Origin: Geoalkalibacter subterraneus
GTDB lineage: Bacteria > Desulfobacterota > Desulfuromonadia > Desulfuromonadales > Geoalkalibacteraceae
Length of the DNA stretch: 64,000 bases
NCBI RefSeq assembly: GCF_000827125.1
Contig: NZ_CP010311.1
Span: forward strand, 2,418,001-2,482,000
Direction: 5' to 3'
Notes under the pieces: generated by a model
Databases searched by the model: none
What the model was told of the DNA's origin: nothing
Seen by the model: the letters and a program-made list of their open reading frames with translations, nothing else
Program-made: the position numbers and the translations under genes
In this document: in pieces, positions 51,911 through 60,645 of the stretch
Numbering within the stretch: the first letter of the stretch is position 1
How the letters are laid out: each line of letters opens with the position of its first letter

Positions 51911-53461
51911 TCAATTCAATGGCTGGGGTTTCCGCAGAAAAAGCTGAGTCAGCCGCCTACCACCTTCCCCATGGCTCACATCCAGACGGCCCTGGTGGGC
52001 TTCCATGATGGCGCGATAGAGAGCCAGATGCAGATCTCCGTTCTCATCGTCTGCCGATTCTCCATGATCTTCGATAAACACGCCGATGTATTCATTCCCG
52101 TCTTCGACCTGCACATAAAGGGTGCTGCCCAGAGGAGCCCGCTCAATAGCATCCTCCAGCAGGCCACAAAGAATCTGCTGAATCCCCGCCGTCTCAAAAA
52201 GGGCATAACAGGGGGCGGTGGGCAGGTCCCACTGAAACAGCAATCCTCTGCGCAAAGCAGACGGCCAGGTTTTTTCATACACGCAACGCAACAGGATACC
52301 CAGATCGCGCGGAGCAACATCAAGGCAGTGTCGACCTGAAATCAACCGGGACAGATCGAGAATGTTGCACAGCAAACCATTCAATTCTCCGCAATGGGCA
52401 ATCACCTTTTCAAGATAGTCGCGCTGATCGCAATCCAGCTGACTGAGACAGCTCTCCCGCAGCAATGAACCAAAACCATGGATCGCCGCCACAGGCGCTC
52501 GCAGGGCGTGAAGAGCACTCGCTGTGAACTCCTCGCGATGCTGGTTGAAACGACCTCGGTCTCCGGCAACGCCCTCTGTTGCAGGAGCGAGTCCCTGATC
52601 CTCAACGACCGAGTCCAGCATCCGGGCAAACAGCATCGCCATCAGCCGACAAAGAAAGAAATCTTCTCCCGAGAGATCCGGCTCCGGCTCATGGAATCGT
52701 AAGACCATGGCACCGACAACACGCCCACGGGCAAGAACGGGGACCACTAACAGCGAACGGAACCCGGCGGAGTCAAGCCGCTTAACAACCGGCGCCATCA
52801 GCGGCGAAGTTCGAACATCGGAAACCACCAGCGGCGAGCCCGTCCTGGAGACCTCGATCAATTCGGGGTAATCGGCCAGGTCGAGGGACCATTGGGCCGA
52901 CGGCGGCGCGTCGCTTGAAGCAACGACATGAGCGGATTGACGCTCCTCCTCCAGCAACGCAATCGAACAACGCCCCAGATTCTTGAAACGGCTCAATTCG
53001 CTGAGAATCTCCTGCAAAGCAAAGCGAGCCTGCTTCATATTTTCAAGGCACCGATTATCGCGAGAGAAGTCCTGACAGAGAAAGCGCCGGCGCATGATTG
53101 CGGCTCTCAATCTTGCCGCGAACTCATCAGGCGAAATTGAGCGGGGCAGATAGTCATCAACACAGAGGGAAAAGGGGTCCAGATTGGAGGAGTCGGATGG
53201 CAGGGGGTCGGAGGCAATAAGAACCAGGGCGCTGCCATGCAGATGGTCCAGGGAACGCAGATGCGTCACAAGACCGGCAGGGTCGGAGCCCATCAGAGAA
53301 AAATCGAGCAGAACACAATCTGGGTCGCCTTTCCGAATTGCATCCGGCAACCCATCCAGGCATGCAGCAACCCGAACCCTGAATCCCTGTTGCCTGAGAA
53401 TTTCAGAGACAGGTGGATCCCCTTCGTCTGCCCCGACGACGATAACAGATGTGCTGTCCAT
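51911..53461 (-). CDS. REC-GAF protein with degenerate histidine-kinase module
   Basis: 516 residues. A receiver domain (CVLLDFSLMGSD) leads to GAF (about 140-275) and a HisKA-like helix pair with ALHALRAPVAAIHGFGSLL, where His is kept but the following Glu is Ala. The ATPase part is worn: the N-box reads GLLEDAIERAP (Asn lost), the G1 box EDHGES, and no GTGLGL G2 box exists. It is therefore probably not an active ATP kinase; it may act as a signal adaptor or a decaying gene. ATG 53461 has GGGGAGG upstream. No partner is adjacent. Confidence 0.8.
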   Translation of the reverse strand: MDSTSVIVVGADEGDPPVSEILRQQGFRVRVAACLDGLPDAIRKGDPDCVLLDFSLMGSDPAGLVTHLRSLDHLHGSALVLIASDPLPSDSSNLDPFSLCVDDYLPRSISPDEFAARLRAAIMRRRFLCQDFSRDNRCLENMKQARFALQEILSELSRFKNLGRCSIALLEEERQSAHVVASSDAPPSAQWSLDLADYPELIEVSRTGSPLVVSDVRTSPLMAPVVKRLDSAGFRSLLVVPVLARGRVVGAMVLRFHEPEPDLSGEDFFLCRLMAMLFARMLDSVVEDQGLAPATEGVAGDRGRFNQHREEFTASALHALRAPVAAIHGFGSLLRESCLSQLDCDQRDYLEKVIAHCGELNGLLCNILDLSRLISGRHCLDVAPRDLGILLRCVYEKTWPSALRRGLLFQWDLPTAPCYALFETAGIQQILCGLLEDAIERAPLGSTLYVQVEDGNEYIGVFIEDHGESADDENGDLHLALYRAIMEAHQGRLDVSHGEGGRRLTQLFLRKPQPLN

Positions 53462-53909
53462 AGCACCCTCCCCTAATTTCATCAATCGCAACAAAATACA
53501 AACAAGATCAATCCATTTCCGTTTGAACCGGAATTAAAAATAAACAAAAATCAATAAGGGAATAACTAAAGCAAGAAACATGCACAGTCGCCGCAACCAC
53601 TTTTGCCGAGCGAATAAGCAGAGTCTCCAGACTTCCGCAACCCATGAACTTCACAACAGGATCACCAGATTTTCCATCCATCTAATTTTTTGAAACTGTT
53701 CTCAAACATCAAACCATTTCGCTGACTGGTGCGTCAAATCACGCAGAAAAGCGTTCTCACTGCGTGTAATCACCATGCCAACCCTAAAAAACGGCACCCT
53801 CCCCTCTGCGCCTATAATGAAAAAAACCCTCTCCGTCGGAAAGGGTTATCTGCTTTGTCGATTTTTGGAGCCATGAATTAAATTGCATGGCATCTAACAC
53901 AGGGGCTGC
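53462..53909. other. Long gap before the REC-GAF gene
   Basis: 448 bp. It contains the terminator of the DUF2007 gene (53820-53846) and otherwise A/T-rich sequence with only short frames (longest about 37 codons from 53580, no ribosome site). Nothing further was recognised. Confidence 0.6.
53820..53846 (-). terminator. Intrinsic terminator after the DUF2007 gene
   Basis: Minus strand CCCTTTCC, a short loop and GGAGAGGG, followed by seven T residues. It lies about 65 bp past the stop of the gene at 53910. Confidence 0.82.
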
Positions 53910-54095
53910 TCAGCGACTGCGATTCATCTCATCAATCAGTTTCTGAGCCTGCGGAAGATCTTCTTCCGCCACCAGGATTTCCGAAGGGCCGTCACCGTTG
54001 TTCGATCTGAGGAAATACTCGATGCCGTTTTGGCGCAACAAACTCTCAATTTCTGCCTGTTCAGCGGCATCACCGGGATCGTAGAATTGAACCAT
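53910..54095 (-). CDS. DUF2007-like small signal-transducing protein
   Basis: 61 residues starting MVQFYDPGDAAEQAEIESLLRQNGIEYFLRSNN and ending EILVAEEDLPQAQKLIDEMN. The layout (strand, helix, strand, 'LVxxxDLxxAxxLI') is that of the DUF2007/DUF3343-type small domains related to ACT and PII folds. Its function is unknown. AAGGAGG sits 9 bases before ATG 54095, so the short form is preferred over an upstream extension. It is about 90 bp downstream of ilvA on the same strand. Confidence 0.75.
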   Translation of the reverse strand: MVQFYDPGDAAEQAEIESLLRQNGIEYFLRSNNGDGPSEILVAEEDLPQAQKLIDEMNRSR

Positions 54096-54186
54096 GCCTG
54101 AAACCTCCTTTCTTCTGATGATCTTTCTCAGAAAAAGATTAGCAGGATTCACAGAAAAATCGAATGACACCCAGGATCAGTAAGTT

Positions 54187-55695
54187 TTACAAAAAGAGCC
54201 GATAGGCCGGATTGTTCGTTTCCTGCTCAAAACGGTAGCCCAGCTGCTTGAGAAATCTCTGGAAATCGGTTTCCTGCGTCTCTGGGATTTCAAGACCGAT
54301 CAGAACCCGGCCGAAATCACCCCCCTGTGTCCGGTAATGGAACAGGGAGATATTCCAGGTCGCCCCCATGGCTTCCAGAAATTTCCCCAGCGCTCCGGGG
54401 CGTTCCGGAAACCAGAATCGATACAGCACCTCACGGCCGGTTTCGGGGGCGCGCCCTCCAACCATGTAGCGGACATGGGTTTTGGCAAGCTCGTTGTCGG
54501 TCAGGTCAAGATTTTCGAAACCGGCAGCGCGTAAACGGCAGCCGAAACTGTGACGTTCCTCCTCGTCTCGAATGGCAATGCCTACAAAGATGTGCGCCGC
54601 ATCTCGTCCGGAGAGGCGATAATTAAATTCGGTGATATTGCGCCCCTCCACATGATCCTGACAGAACCGCTTGAGGGCGCCGGGCTCTTCCGGGATGGTG
54701 ACGGCAAACAACGCCTCCTGTTTTTCGCCCACCAGGGTGCGTTCAGCCACGTAGCGCAAGCGATCGAAATTCATATTGGCGCCGGAGTTGACCGCCACCA
54801 GGGTCCGACCGGAGAGCTTTTCACGCCGCACATATTTTTTCAGTCCGGCCAGGGCCAATGCCCCCGCCGGTTCAACAATGGAACGGGTGGCCTGGTAGAC
54901 ACTCTTGATGGCGCTGCACAACTCATCGGTATCGACACGGATAATCTCATCGACGTAGCGCCGACAGAGATCAAAGGTCTGCTTGCCGACCTCGCGCACC
55001 GCGACCCCGTCGGCAAAGATCCCTACCGAATCGAGTTTCACGCGTCGACCGGCCTCCAGCGAACGTGCCATGGCATCGCTGTCCGCCGGCTCGACACCAA
55101 TAATTTTCACATCGGGGCGCAGAGCCTTGAGAAACACCGCCATGCCGCCGATAAGCCCGCCACCGCCTACCGGAACGAACACGGCATCGACGCGACCGGC
55201 GCTCTGCCGCAGTATTTCATCGGCGACAGTCCCCTGGCCGGCAATAACAAGTTCGTCATCAAAGGGATGAATGAACGTCATGCCCGACTTTTCGATCAGC
55301 TCGGCGCAACGGTCAGCCGCCTCCGAATAATTGTCGCCATGCAGAACGATATCGGCCCCCATGGCTGCGACGGCGTCAACCTTGATTCTCGGCGTGGTGG
55401 CGGGCATGACGATGGTCGCCCTGATGCCCAATTGGCGCGCTGAAAAAGCCACCCCCTGGGCATGATTGCCGGCCGAAGCGGCGATCACCCCGGCGGCGCG
55501 CTGCTCCTCGGGAAGGTTGGCGATCTTGTTGTAGGCGCCGCGCAACTTAAAGGAGAATACCGGCTGCAGATCCTCGCGTTTGAGCAGAATCCGGTTGCCG
55601 AGGCTGTGTGAAAGACCGGGCGCCTCCTCAAGGGGTGTCTCGATCGCCGCTTCATAAACACGGGAAGTCAGAATCAATTTGACGAAACGCTGCAT
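54187..55695 (-). CDS. ilvA: Threonine ammonia-lyase, biosynthetic
   Basis: 502 residues. PLP fold with Lys in KREDLQPVFSFKLRGAYNKIA and phosphate loop VGGGGLIGGMA. The C-terminal part (about 330-500) holds two ACT-like domains (FAVTIPEEPGALKRFCQ and RFWFPERPGALGKFLEAM) that bind isoleucine and valine. It deaminates threonine to 2-oxobutanoate, the first step to isoleucine. ATG 55695 is used because GGAG lies 9 bases upstream; ATG 55710 lacks one. Confidence 0.94.
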   Translation of the reverse strand: MQRFVKLILTSRVYEAAIETPLEEAPGLSHSLGNRILLKREDLQPVFSFKLRGAYNKIANLPEEQRAAGVIAASAGNHAQGVAFSARQLGIRATIVMPATTPRIKVDAVAAMGADIVLHGDNYSEAADRCAELIEKSGMTFIHPFDDELVIAGQGTVADEILRQSAGRVDAVFVPVGGGGLIGGMAVFLKALRPDVKIIGVEPADSDAMARSLEAGRRVKLDSVGIFADGVAVREVGKQTFDLCRRYVDEIIRVDTDELCSAIKSVYQATRSIVEPAGALALAGLKKYVRREKLSGRTLVAVNSGANMNFDRLRYVAERTLVGEKQEALFAVTIPEEPGALKRFCQDHVEGRNITEFNYRLSGRDAAHIFVGIAIRDEEERHSFGCRLRAAGFENLDLTDNELAKTHVRYMVGGRAPETGREVLYRFWFPERPGALGKFLEAMGATWNISLFHYRTQGGDFGRVLIGLEIPETQETDFQRFLKQLGYRFEQETNNPAYRLFL

Positions 55696-55821
55696 TTGTG
55701 AGTGCTCCATGGGAAAAACAAAAAGGCTTCTTCACCTGCGTAAATACCGAGAGAAATAAGGGAATAACACGAACCATGCTTTTTTGTCACGTGCGGGTGT
55801 TTTCCTGCTGCGTCTCGAGTA

Positions 55822-55861
55822 CCGCGCTCCCCCTCCCGCCCTCCCCCCGCTGGGGGGAGGT
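55822..55861. repeat. G/C-run element, second copy
   Basis: Complement reads CTCCCCCCAGCGGGGGGAGG, then GGGAGGGGGAGCGCG. The same run and AGCGCG tail occur at 9095-9132. It lies between ilvA and the fumarase promoter. Confidence 0.7.
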
Positions 55862-55901
55862 GATAATCTTCGGTCGGGTTCTGTATCAGGGAAACTAGCT
55901 G

Positions 55902-55931
55902 TCGACAAATCTGTATACAGTATTCTATAAT
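55902..55931 (+). promoter_or_regulatory. Fumarase promoter with internal CTGTATACAG palindrome
   Basis: -35 TCGACA (55902-55907), 18 bp, -10 TATAAT (55926-55931). The spacer contains the perfect palindrome CTGTATACAG (55911-55920), of the form used by some GntR-type regulators. A bound repressor would block the promoter. Confidence 0.65.
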
Positions 55932-56010
55932 GACGCGCGCCGGAGGTTACGTGGTCGCCCGTCCCGTGGGCGGGCGCGACTTTAATACCCATGAGCAAAG
56001 GAGAGAAGAC

Positions 56011-57630
56011 ATGCCTGAATTTGTGTACCAGGAACCTTTCCCACTGAGTCAGGATCAGACCAAGTACTACAAGATCCCCGATTCCGAAAAGTACGTATCG
56101 GTTGCCGAATTTGACGGCAAGCCGGTTCTCAAAGTCGATCCCGAGGCCCTGACGGTGCTTGCCAACCAGGCCATGAAGGATGTCTCTTTCCTGCTGCGTC
56201 CCGAGCACAACGAGCAGGTTGCCAAGATCCTCACCGACCCGGAGGCCTCCCCCAACGACCGCGGCGTCGCCATGGCGTTTCTGCGCAACGCCGAAATTTC
56301 TGCCAATTTCGAGCTGCCCCTGTGCCAGGATACCGGCACCGCGACCATTGTCGGCAAAAAAGGCCAGCAGGTCTGGACCGGCGTCAAGGATGAAGAATAC
56401 CTCTCCAAAGGGGTTTACAAGACCTACACAGAAGAGAACCTGCGCTACTCCCAGACCGTCGCTCTGGATATGTACAAAGAAAAGAATACCGGCACCAATC
56501 TGCCGGCCCAGATCGATGTCATGGCCACCGACGGAGACGCCTACAAGTTCCTTTTCATCGCCAAAGGCGGCGGCAGCGCCAACAAAACCATGCTCTACCA
56601 GGAAACTAAAGCGCTGCTGACCCCCGACAAGCTGTATAATTTTCTCGTTGAAAAAATGAAGACTCTGGGCACCGCAGCCTGCCCCCCCTATCATATTGCT
56701 TTCGTTGTGGGCGGTACCAGCGCCGACGCCGTTATGAAGACGGTGAAACTCGCCACCGCCAAAGAACTCGACAACCTGCCGACCGAAGGCAACGAGCACG
56801 GCCAGGCCTTCCGCGACATCGAGCTTGAGGACCGCCTGCTTAAAGCGGCTCAGGATCTAGGCATCGGCGCCCAGTTCGGCGGCAAGTACTTCGCACATGA
56901 TGTGCGTGTCATCCGCCTGCCCCGCCACGGCGCATCCTGCCCCGTCGGGATGGCTGTTTCCTGCTCGGCCGACCGCAACATCAAGGCCAAAATCACCAAG
57001 GACGGGCTTTTCGTCGAAGAAATGGACCGCAATCCCGGTCGCTTCATCCCCGAAAAGTATCGCGGCAAGCACGCTCACGGCACCAAGATCGACCTCAATC
57101 GCCCGATGAAAGAGATCCTGGCGGATCTCTCCAAGCTCAAAGTCGGCGATCCGCTACTGCTCGACGGAACTATTGTGGTCGGCCGCGACATCGCCCATTC
57201 CAAGTTCAAGGAGATTCTCGATTCCGGCAAGCCGTTGCCCGAATACCTGAAAAATCACCCGATCTACTATGCCGGACCGGCCAAAACCCCCAAGGGCAAA
57301 CCTTCAGGATCCTTCGGTCCCACCACCGCAGGCCGCATGGACAGCTATGTCGAGTTGCTTCAGGCTAACGGCGGTTCGATGGTCATGATCGCCAAGGGCA
57401 ATCGCAGCCAGCAGGTGACCGACGCCTGCAAGAAGCACGGAGGCTTCTACCTCGGCTCCATCGGCGGCCCCGCTGCGGTGCTGGCGGAAGAGAACATTAA
57501 GAAGGTCGAGTGCATCGACTTCCCCGAACTCGGCATGGAAGCGGTCTGGAAGATCGAAGTCGAAGACTTCCCCGCCTTCATCCTGGTGGATGACAAGGGC
57601 AACGACTTCTTCAAGCAGCTTGGTCTTTAA
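56011..57630 (+). CDS. fumA: Class I (Fe-S) fumarate hydratase
   Basis: 539 residues, the single-chain form. N-terminal alpha domain: [18 protein letters not shown] holds the first cluster Cys; [16 protein letters not shown] and [19 protein letters not shown] hold other active-site parts. The beta domain includes [17 protein letters not shown] and [30 protein letters not shown] [4Fe-4S] cluster binds fumarate and hydrates it to malate in the citric acid cycle. AAGGAGAGAAGAC precedes ATG 56011, so an upstream 27-codon extension is excluded. A terminator follows. Confidence 0.93.
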   Translation: MPEFVYQEPFPLSQDQTKYYKIPDSEKYVSVAEFDGKPVLKVDPEALTVLANQAMKDVSFLLRPEHNEQVAKILTDPEASPNDRGVAMAFLRNAEISANFELPLCQDTGTATIVGKKGQQVWTGVKDEEYLSKGVYKTYTEENLRYSQTVALDMYKEKNTGTNLPAQIDVMATDGDAYKFLFIAKGGGSANKTMLYQETKALLTPDKLYNFLVEKMKTLGTAACPPYHIAFVVGGTSADAVMKTVKLATAKELDNLPTEGNEHGQAFRDIELEDRLLKAAQDLGIGAQFGGKYFAHDVRVIRLPRHGASCPVGMAVSCSADRNIKAKITKDGLFVEEMDRNPGRFIPEKYRGKHAHGTKIDLNRPMKEILADLSKLKVGDPLLLDGTIVVGRDIAHSKFKEILDSGKPLPEYLKNHPIYYAGPAKTPKGKPSGSFGPTTAGRMDSYVELLQANGGSMVMIAKGNRSQQVTDACKKHGGFYLGSIGGPAAVLAEENIKKVECIDFPELGMEAVWKIEVEDFPAFILVDDKGNDFFKQLGL

Positions 57631-57648
57631 TCCAGAATTTTAAAGACA

Positions 57649-57683
57649 CAAAGCCCCGGAGCTTGATGCCCCGGGGCTTTTTT
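57649..57683 (+). terminator. Intrinsic terminator after fumarase
   Basis: AAGCCCCGG, loop AGCTTGATG-type, CCGGGGCTT, then T residues. It lies about 20 bp past the stop. Confidence 0.9.
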
Positions 57684-57714
57684 TAAACCTCGAACACAGC
57701 AGAGGGAATAACCG

Positions 57715-58221
57715 GTGTCCGATCATCCTGCGACAAGGCCTGAAATCTCTTCTCTAAACGAAAAATTCATGCGCCGCGCCATCGCGTTGAGCACGCAGGG
57801 TATAGAGGCTGGGGATGGTGGGCCTTTCGGCGCCGTGGTTGTCAAGGACGGAATCATCGTTGGAGAAGGATGGAATCGCGTCATCGCCACCAACGACCCC
57901 ACCGCCCACGGCGAAATCGTCGCCATTCGCGACGCCTGCAGCCGCCTCAACACCTTTGAGCTGGCCGATTGCGACATCTACACCACCGGCGAACCCTGCC
58001 CCATGTGTTTGACCGCCATCTACTGGGCGCGCATGCGGCGCATATTCTTCGGATTCACCATTGAAGACGCAGAGAGGATAGGCTTTGACGACAACTGCTT
58101 TTACCGGGAGATTAACAAGAGCAGGCAGGATAGAAGCATTCAGTCCATTCAACTTCTGAAAGACGAGTCCATGCAGGTGGCCCGGCGCTACATGCAAATG
58201 CCCGATCGCACTTTATACTGA
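57715..58221 (+). CDS. guaD: Guanine deaminase-type cytidine/deoxycytidylate deaminase-fold enzyme
   Basis: A 168-residue zinc deaminase. The HAE motif in DPTAHGEIVAIRDA has the zinc His and proton-shuttle Glu; EPCPMCLTAIYWARMRRIFFG holds two zinc Cys. The C-terminal tail IGFDDNCFYREIN fits bacterial guanine deaminase (GuaD) better than tRNA-specific TadA. It would convert guanine to xanthine. GTG 57715 follows GAGGG at about 7 bases. It stands alone between the fumarase and a hybrid kinase. Confidence 0.78.
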   Translation: MSDHPATRPEISSLNEKFMRRAIALSTQGIEAGDGGPFGAVVVKDGIIVGEGWNRVIATNDPTAHGEIVAIRDACSRLNTFELADCDIYTTGEPCPMCLTAIYWARMRRIFFGFTIEDAERIGFDDNCFYREINKSRQDRSIQSIQLLKDESMQVARRYMQMPDRTLY

Positions 58222-58288
58222 TTCCGCCAACGTCACTATCCAGCAGACATGCTCGACGAAAACCCGGGGCACGCCCCCTGCTCAACAG

Positions 58289-60463
58289 CTACCCGGCAAC
58301 AACCCTTCCCAGAACCCGGCTGACCTCGTTGAAATCCACCGGTTTGCTGAGATAATCGTCCATGCCCGCCTCCAGAAAAACCTCGCGGTCCCCCTTCATG
58401 GCATGAGCGGTCAAGGCGATAATGGGCACTTCTCTTTTGCCATCATCACGGGCACGGATAGCGCGCGCCGTCTCGAGACCGTCCATCTCCGGCATCTGGA
58501 TATCCATCAGGATCACGTCGAAAGAGCGCTCATCCAACACATCCAGGCAGGCCCGCCCGTTGGTGACACTGACCACGCGGTGTCCCTGAGCGACCAGGAA
58601 GCGTTCGAGAACCAGGCGATTGATACGGTCATCTTCTGCCACGAGTACATCAAAAGGCCTGTCATTCAGTGCTTTTTCCCCAGACTCCATCATCGTATGA
58701 CCTGTTTTCTTCTCGAGAACATCCTGCTCACCAGCACGGTTGACGTGGCAGGTAAAAGAGACCCGGGTGCCCTGGCCTGTCGCGCTTTCAATGCGTACCC
58801 GGCCGCCCATCAGCTCGACGAGCCGCTGCACAATCGCCAGGCCCAGCCCCGAACCGCCGTATTTGCGGGTGTGGCTGCCGTCGGCCTGGGTGAAGGGGGT
58901 AAACAGCTCCTGGATTTTAGTCTCCTCAATGCCGATGCCGGTATCCCTGACGGAAAAACGCAGAACAAGTGAATCCTGAGGTTGAGAAGAGGGTGCAACC
59001 TTTGTGCAAATTTCAACCTCGCCCTTCGCGGTAAATTTGACGGCATTGCCCACCAGGTTGAAAAGCACCTGCCGCAAACGCCCTTCGTCACCGACCACAA
59101 GAGGCACTTCAGGGTCGATTGTCCAGGTCAGATCAACCTGCTTTTCGCGGGCTCCAGCCTGAAAAATGCTGACAACTTCCTCGACCGTAGCCGCTGGATC
59201 GAAACACTCCCGCTCCAGCTGCAACCGCCCCGCCTCAATGCGTGACAGGTCGAGAATATCGTTAAGAATGCCCAGCAGGCGCTGCCCGGACCCCAGGGCG
59301 GTCTCGACGCACTCGGTCTGCTCCGGATTCAACCCCTGGCTGCGCAGATGCTGCAGAACCCCGAACAGTCCGTTGAGGGGGGTGCGGATTTCATGGCTCA
59401 TGTTGGCGAGAAACTCGCTTTTGGCGCGGGTGGCCTGTTCAGCCGCAGCCTTGGCTGCACGCAGCTCCTGCTCATCACGGATGCGTTCGGAAATGTCGCG
59501 CAGCAACACCTGCACCGCGGGTCGGCCATGCCAGGTGACGCCGCCGGCGGATACCTCCACATCAATAATGGAACCGTCAAAACATTGCCAGCGCTGATGA
59601 TCCGGAGGACTCTTTATTTTAAACTTCAGGACGCGCGCGATGCGCTCCCGAACCCGGTCATGCAACTCTTGATCGATGAAATCAAAAGGGGTGCGGCCAA
59701 TGATCGATTCCATATCCGGAGCACCGAGAAGTTCGCGCGCCGCCGCATTGGCATAGACAAACCGCCCTCCGGCATTGACAAGAATCGCATCGGGAGACAG
59801 ATCCGCCAGGGTGCGATAACGCTCCTCGCTCTCCTTTAAATCTTCCTGGGCCTGACGGCGGGCGCTGATTTCGCGCAGAGTCGCGATGAGGACCGCTTTG
59901 CCCTGCAGTTCCGCTCGCCGCATGTTGATTTCACTCCAGAACAGGGAACCGTCGCTGCGGCGAGATCGCCACTCAAAGCGCACGGACTGCCCTTCTGAGG
60001 CCCGTCTTATCAACGCGGCTGCATCCTGCTGAGTATATGGCGGCTGATTCTCACTGAGGTCGCCCACTGTCATTTCACGCAAGCGCTCGGACGGATAACC
60101 GAACATTTCCTCGGTTCGAGCATTGACGTCGAGAATCGCTCCCGTGTCAATATCATGCAGAAAAATCGCATCGTCAACGCCATCGAAAATGGCGCGAAAA
60201 CGGACTTCACTTTCGCGCGAAGTCCGTGCAGCCTTTTGCTGCTCGGCGAGAGCGCGATAGACCATCACATAAAAAAGCCCTGCCGTGAAAAGGATGAAAA
60301 ACCAGCCTTTAATCGTCTGTAAACGAGCTAGATGGCGTGTATCGACAGCAATCAGCGTAAGGAGTTGATCGGAAAAAAGAATCCAGAGCAGGCCAAAAAG
60401 GGCGTAAAGACTCGCTGCCTTGAGGGCTTGCGAACGGATTGATGCAGCGGATGTCTTGGACAT
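58289..60463 (-). CDS. Hybrid sensor histidine kinase (2 TM, PAS-PAS, HK, REC)
   Basis: 724 residues. Two membrane segments ([19 protein letters not shown] and [20 protein letters not shown]) hold a short loop. Two PAS domains follow ([20 protein letters not shown] and [18 protein letters not shown]), then HisKA ([19 protein letters not shown]), HATPase ([24 protein letters not shown]) and a C-terminal receiver ([28 protein letters not shown]). All boxes are intact. The partner is unknown. GGGGAG lies 4 bases before ATG 60463. Confidence 0.9.
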   Translation of the reverse strand: MSKTSAASIRSQALKAASLYALFGLLWILFSDQLLTLIAVDTRHLARLQTIKGWFFILFTAGLFYVMVYRALAEQQKAARTSRESEVRFRAIFDGVDDAIFLHDIDTGAILDVNARTEEMFGYPSERLREMTVGDLSENQPPYTQQDAAALIRRASEGQSVRFEWRSRRSDGSLFWSEINMRRAELQGKAVLIATLREISARRQAQEDLKESEERYRTLADLSPDAILVNAGGRFVYANAAARELLGAPDMESIIGRTPFDFIDQELHDRVRERIARVLKFKIKSPPDHQRWQCFDGSIIDVEVSAGGVTWHGRPAVQVLLRDISERIRDEQELRAAKAAAEQATRAKSEFLANMSHEIRTPLNGLFGVLQHLRSQGLNPEQTECVETALGSGQRLLGILNDILDLSRIEAGRLQLERECFDPAATVEEVVSIFQAGAREKQVDLTWTIDPEVPLVVGDEGRLRQVLFNLVGNAVKFTAKGEVEICTKVAPSSQPQDSLVLRFSVRDTGIGIEETKIQELFTPFTQADGSHTRKYGGSGLGLAIVQRLVELMGGRVRIESATGQGTRVSFTCHVNRAGEQDVLEKKTGHTMMESGEKALNDRPFDVLVAEDDRINRLVLERFLVAQGHRVVSVTNGRACLDVLDERSFDVILMDIQMPEMDGLETARAIRARDDGKREVPIIALTAHAMKGDREVFLEAGMDDYLSKPVDFNEVSRVLGRVVAG

Positions 60464-60645
60464 GTCGCTCCCCAAAACTGGAAGAAAAAAATTATCGGGA
60501 AATATACACGATAATATTATGTTTATTAAGCATTTTTTGCGCCAAAGACGACATAAACGCTCCGAAATAAGCGATCTTGCTCCTGAAACAAGTCGGGGTA
60601 TACTTGGCACAGACCTCTTTCAGATCTCAATTAAGGAGTTGCAAC

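Noticed and set aside
53580-53694. 37-codon frame in the long gap before the REC-GAF gene
   Set aside because: No ribosome site and no motif.
60603-60620. TGGCAC before glgX as a sigma-54 promoter
   Set aside because: The -12 part reads TCTTT, without the needed GC.
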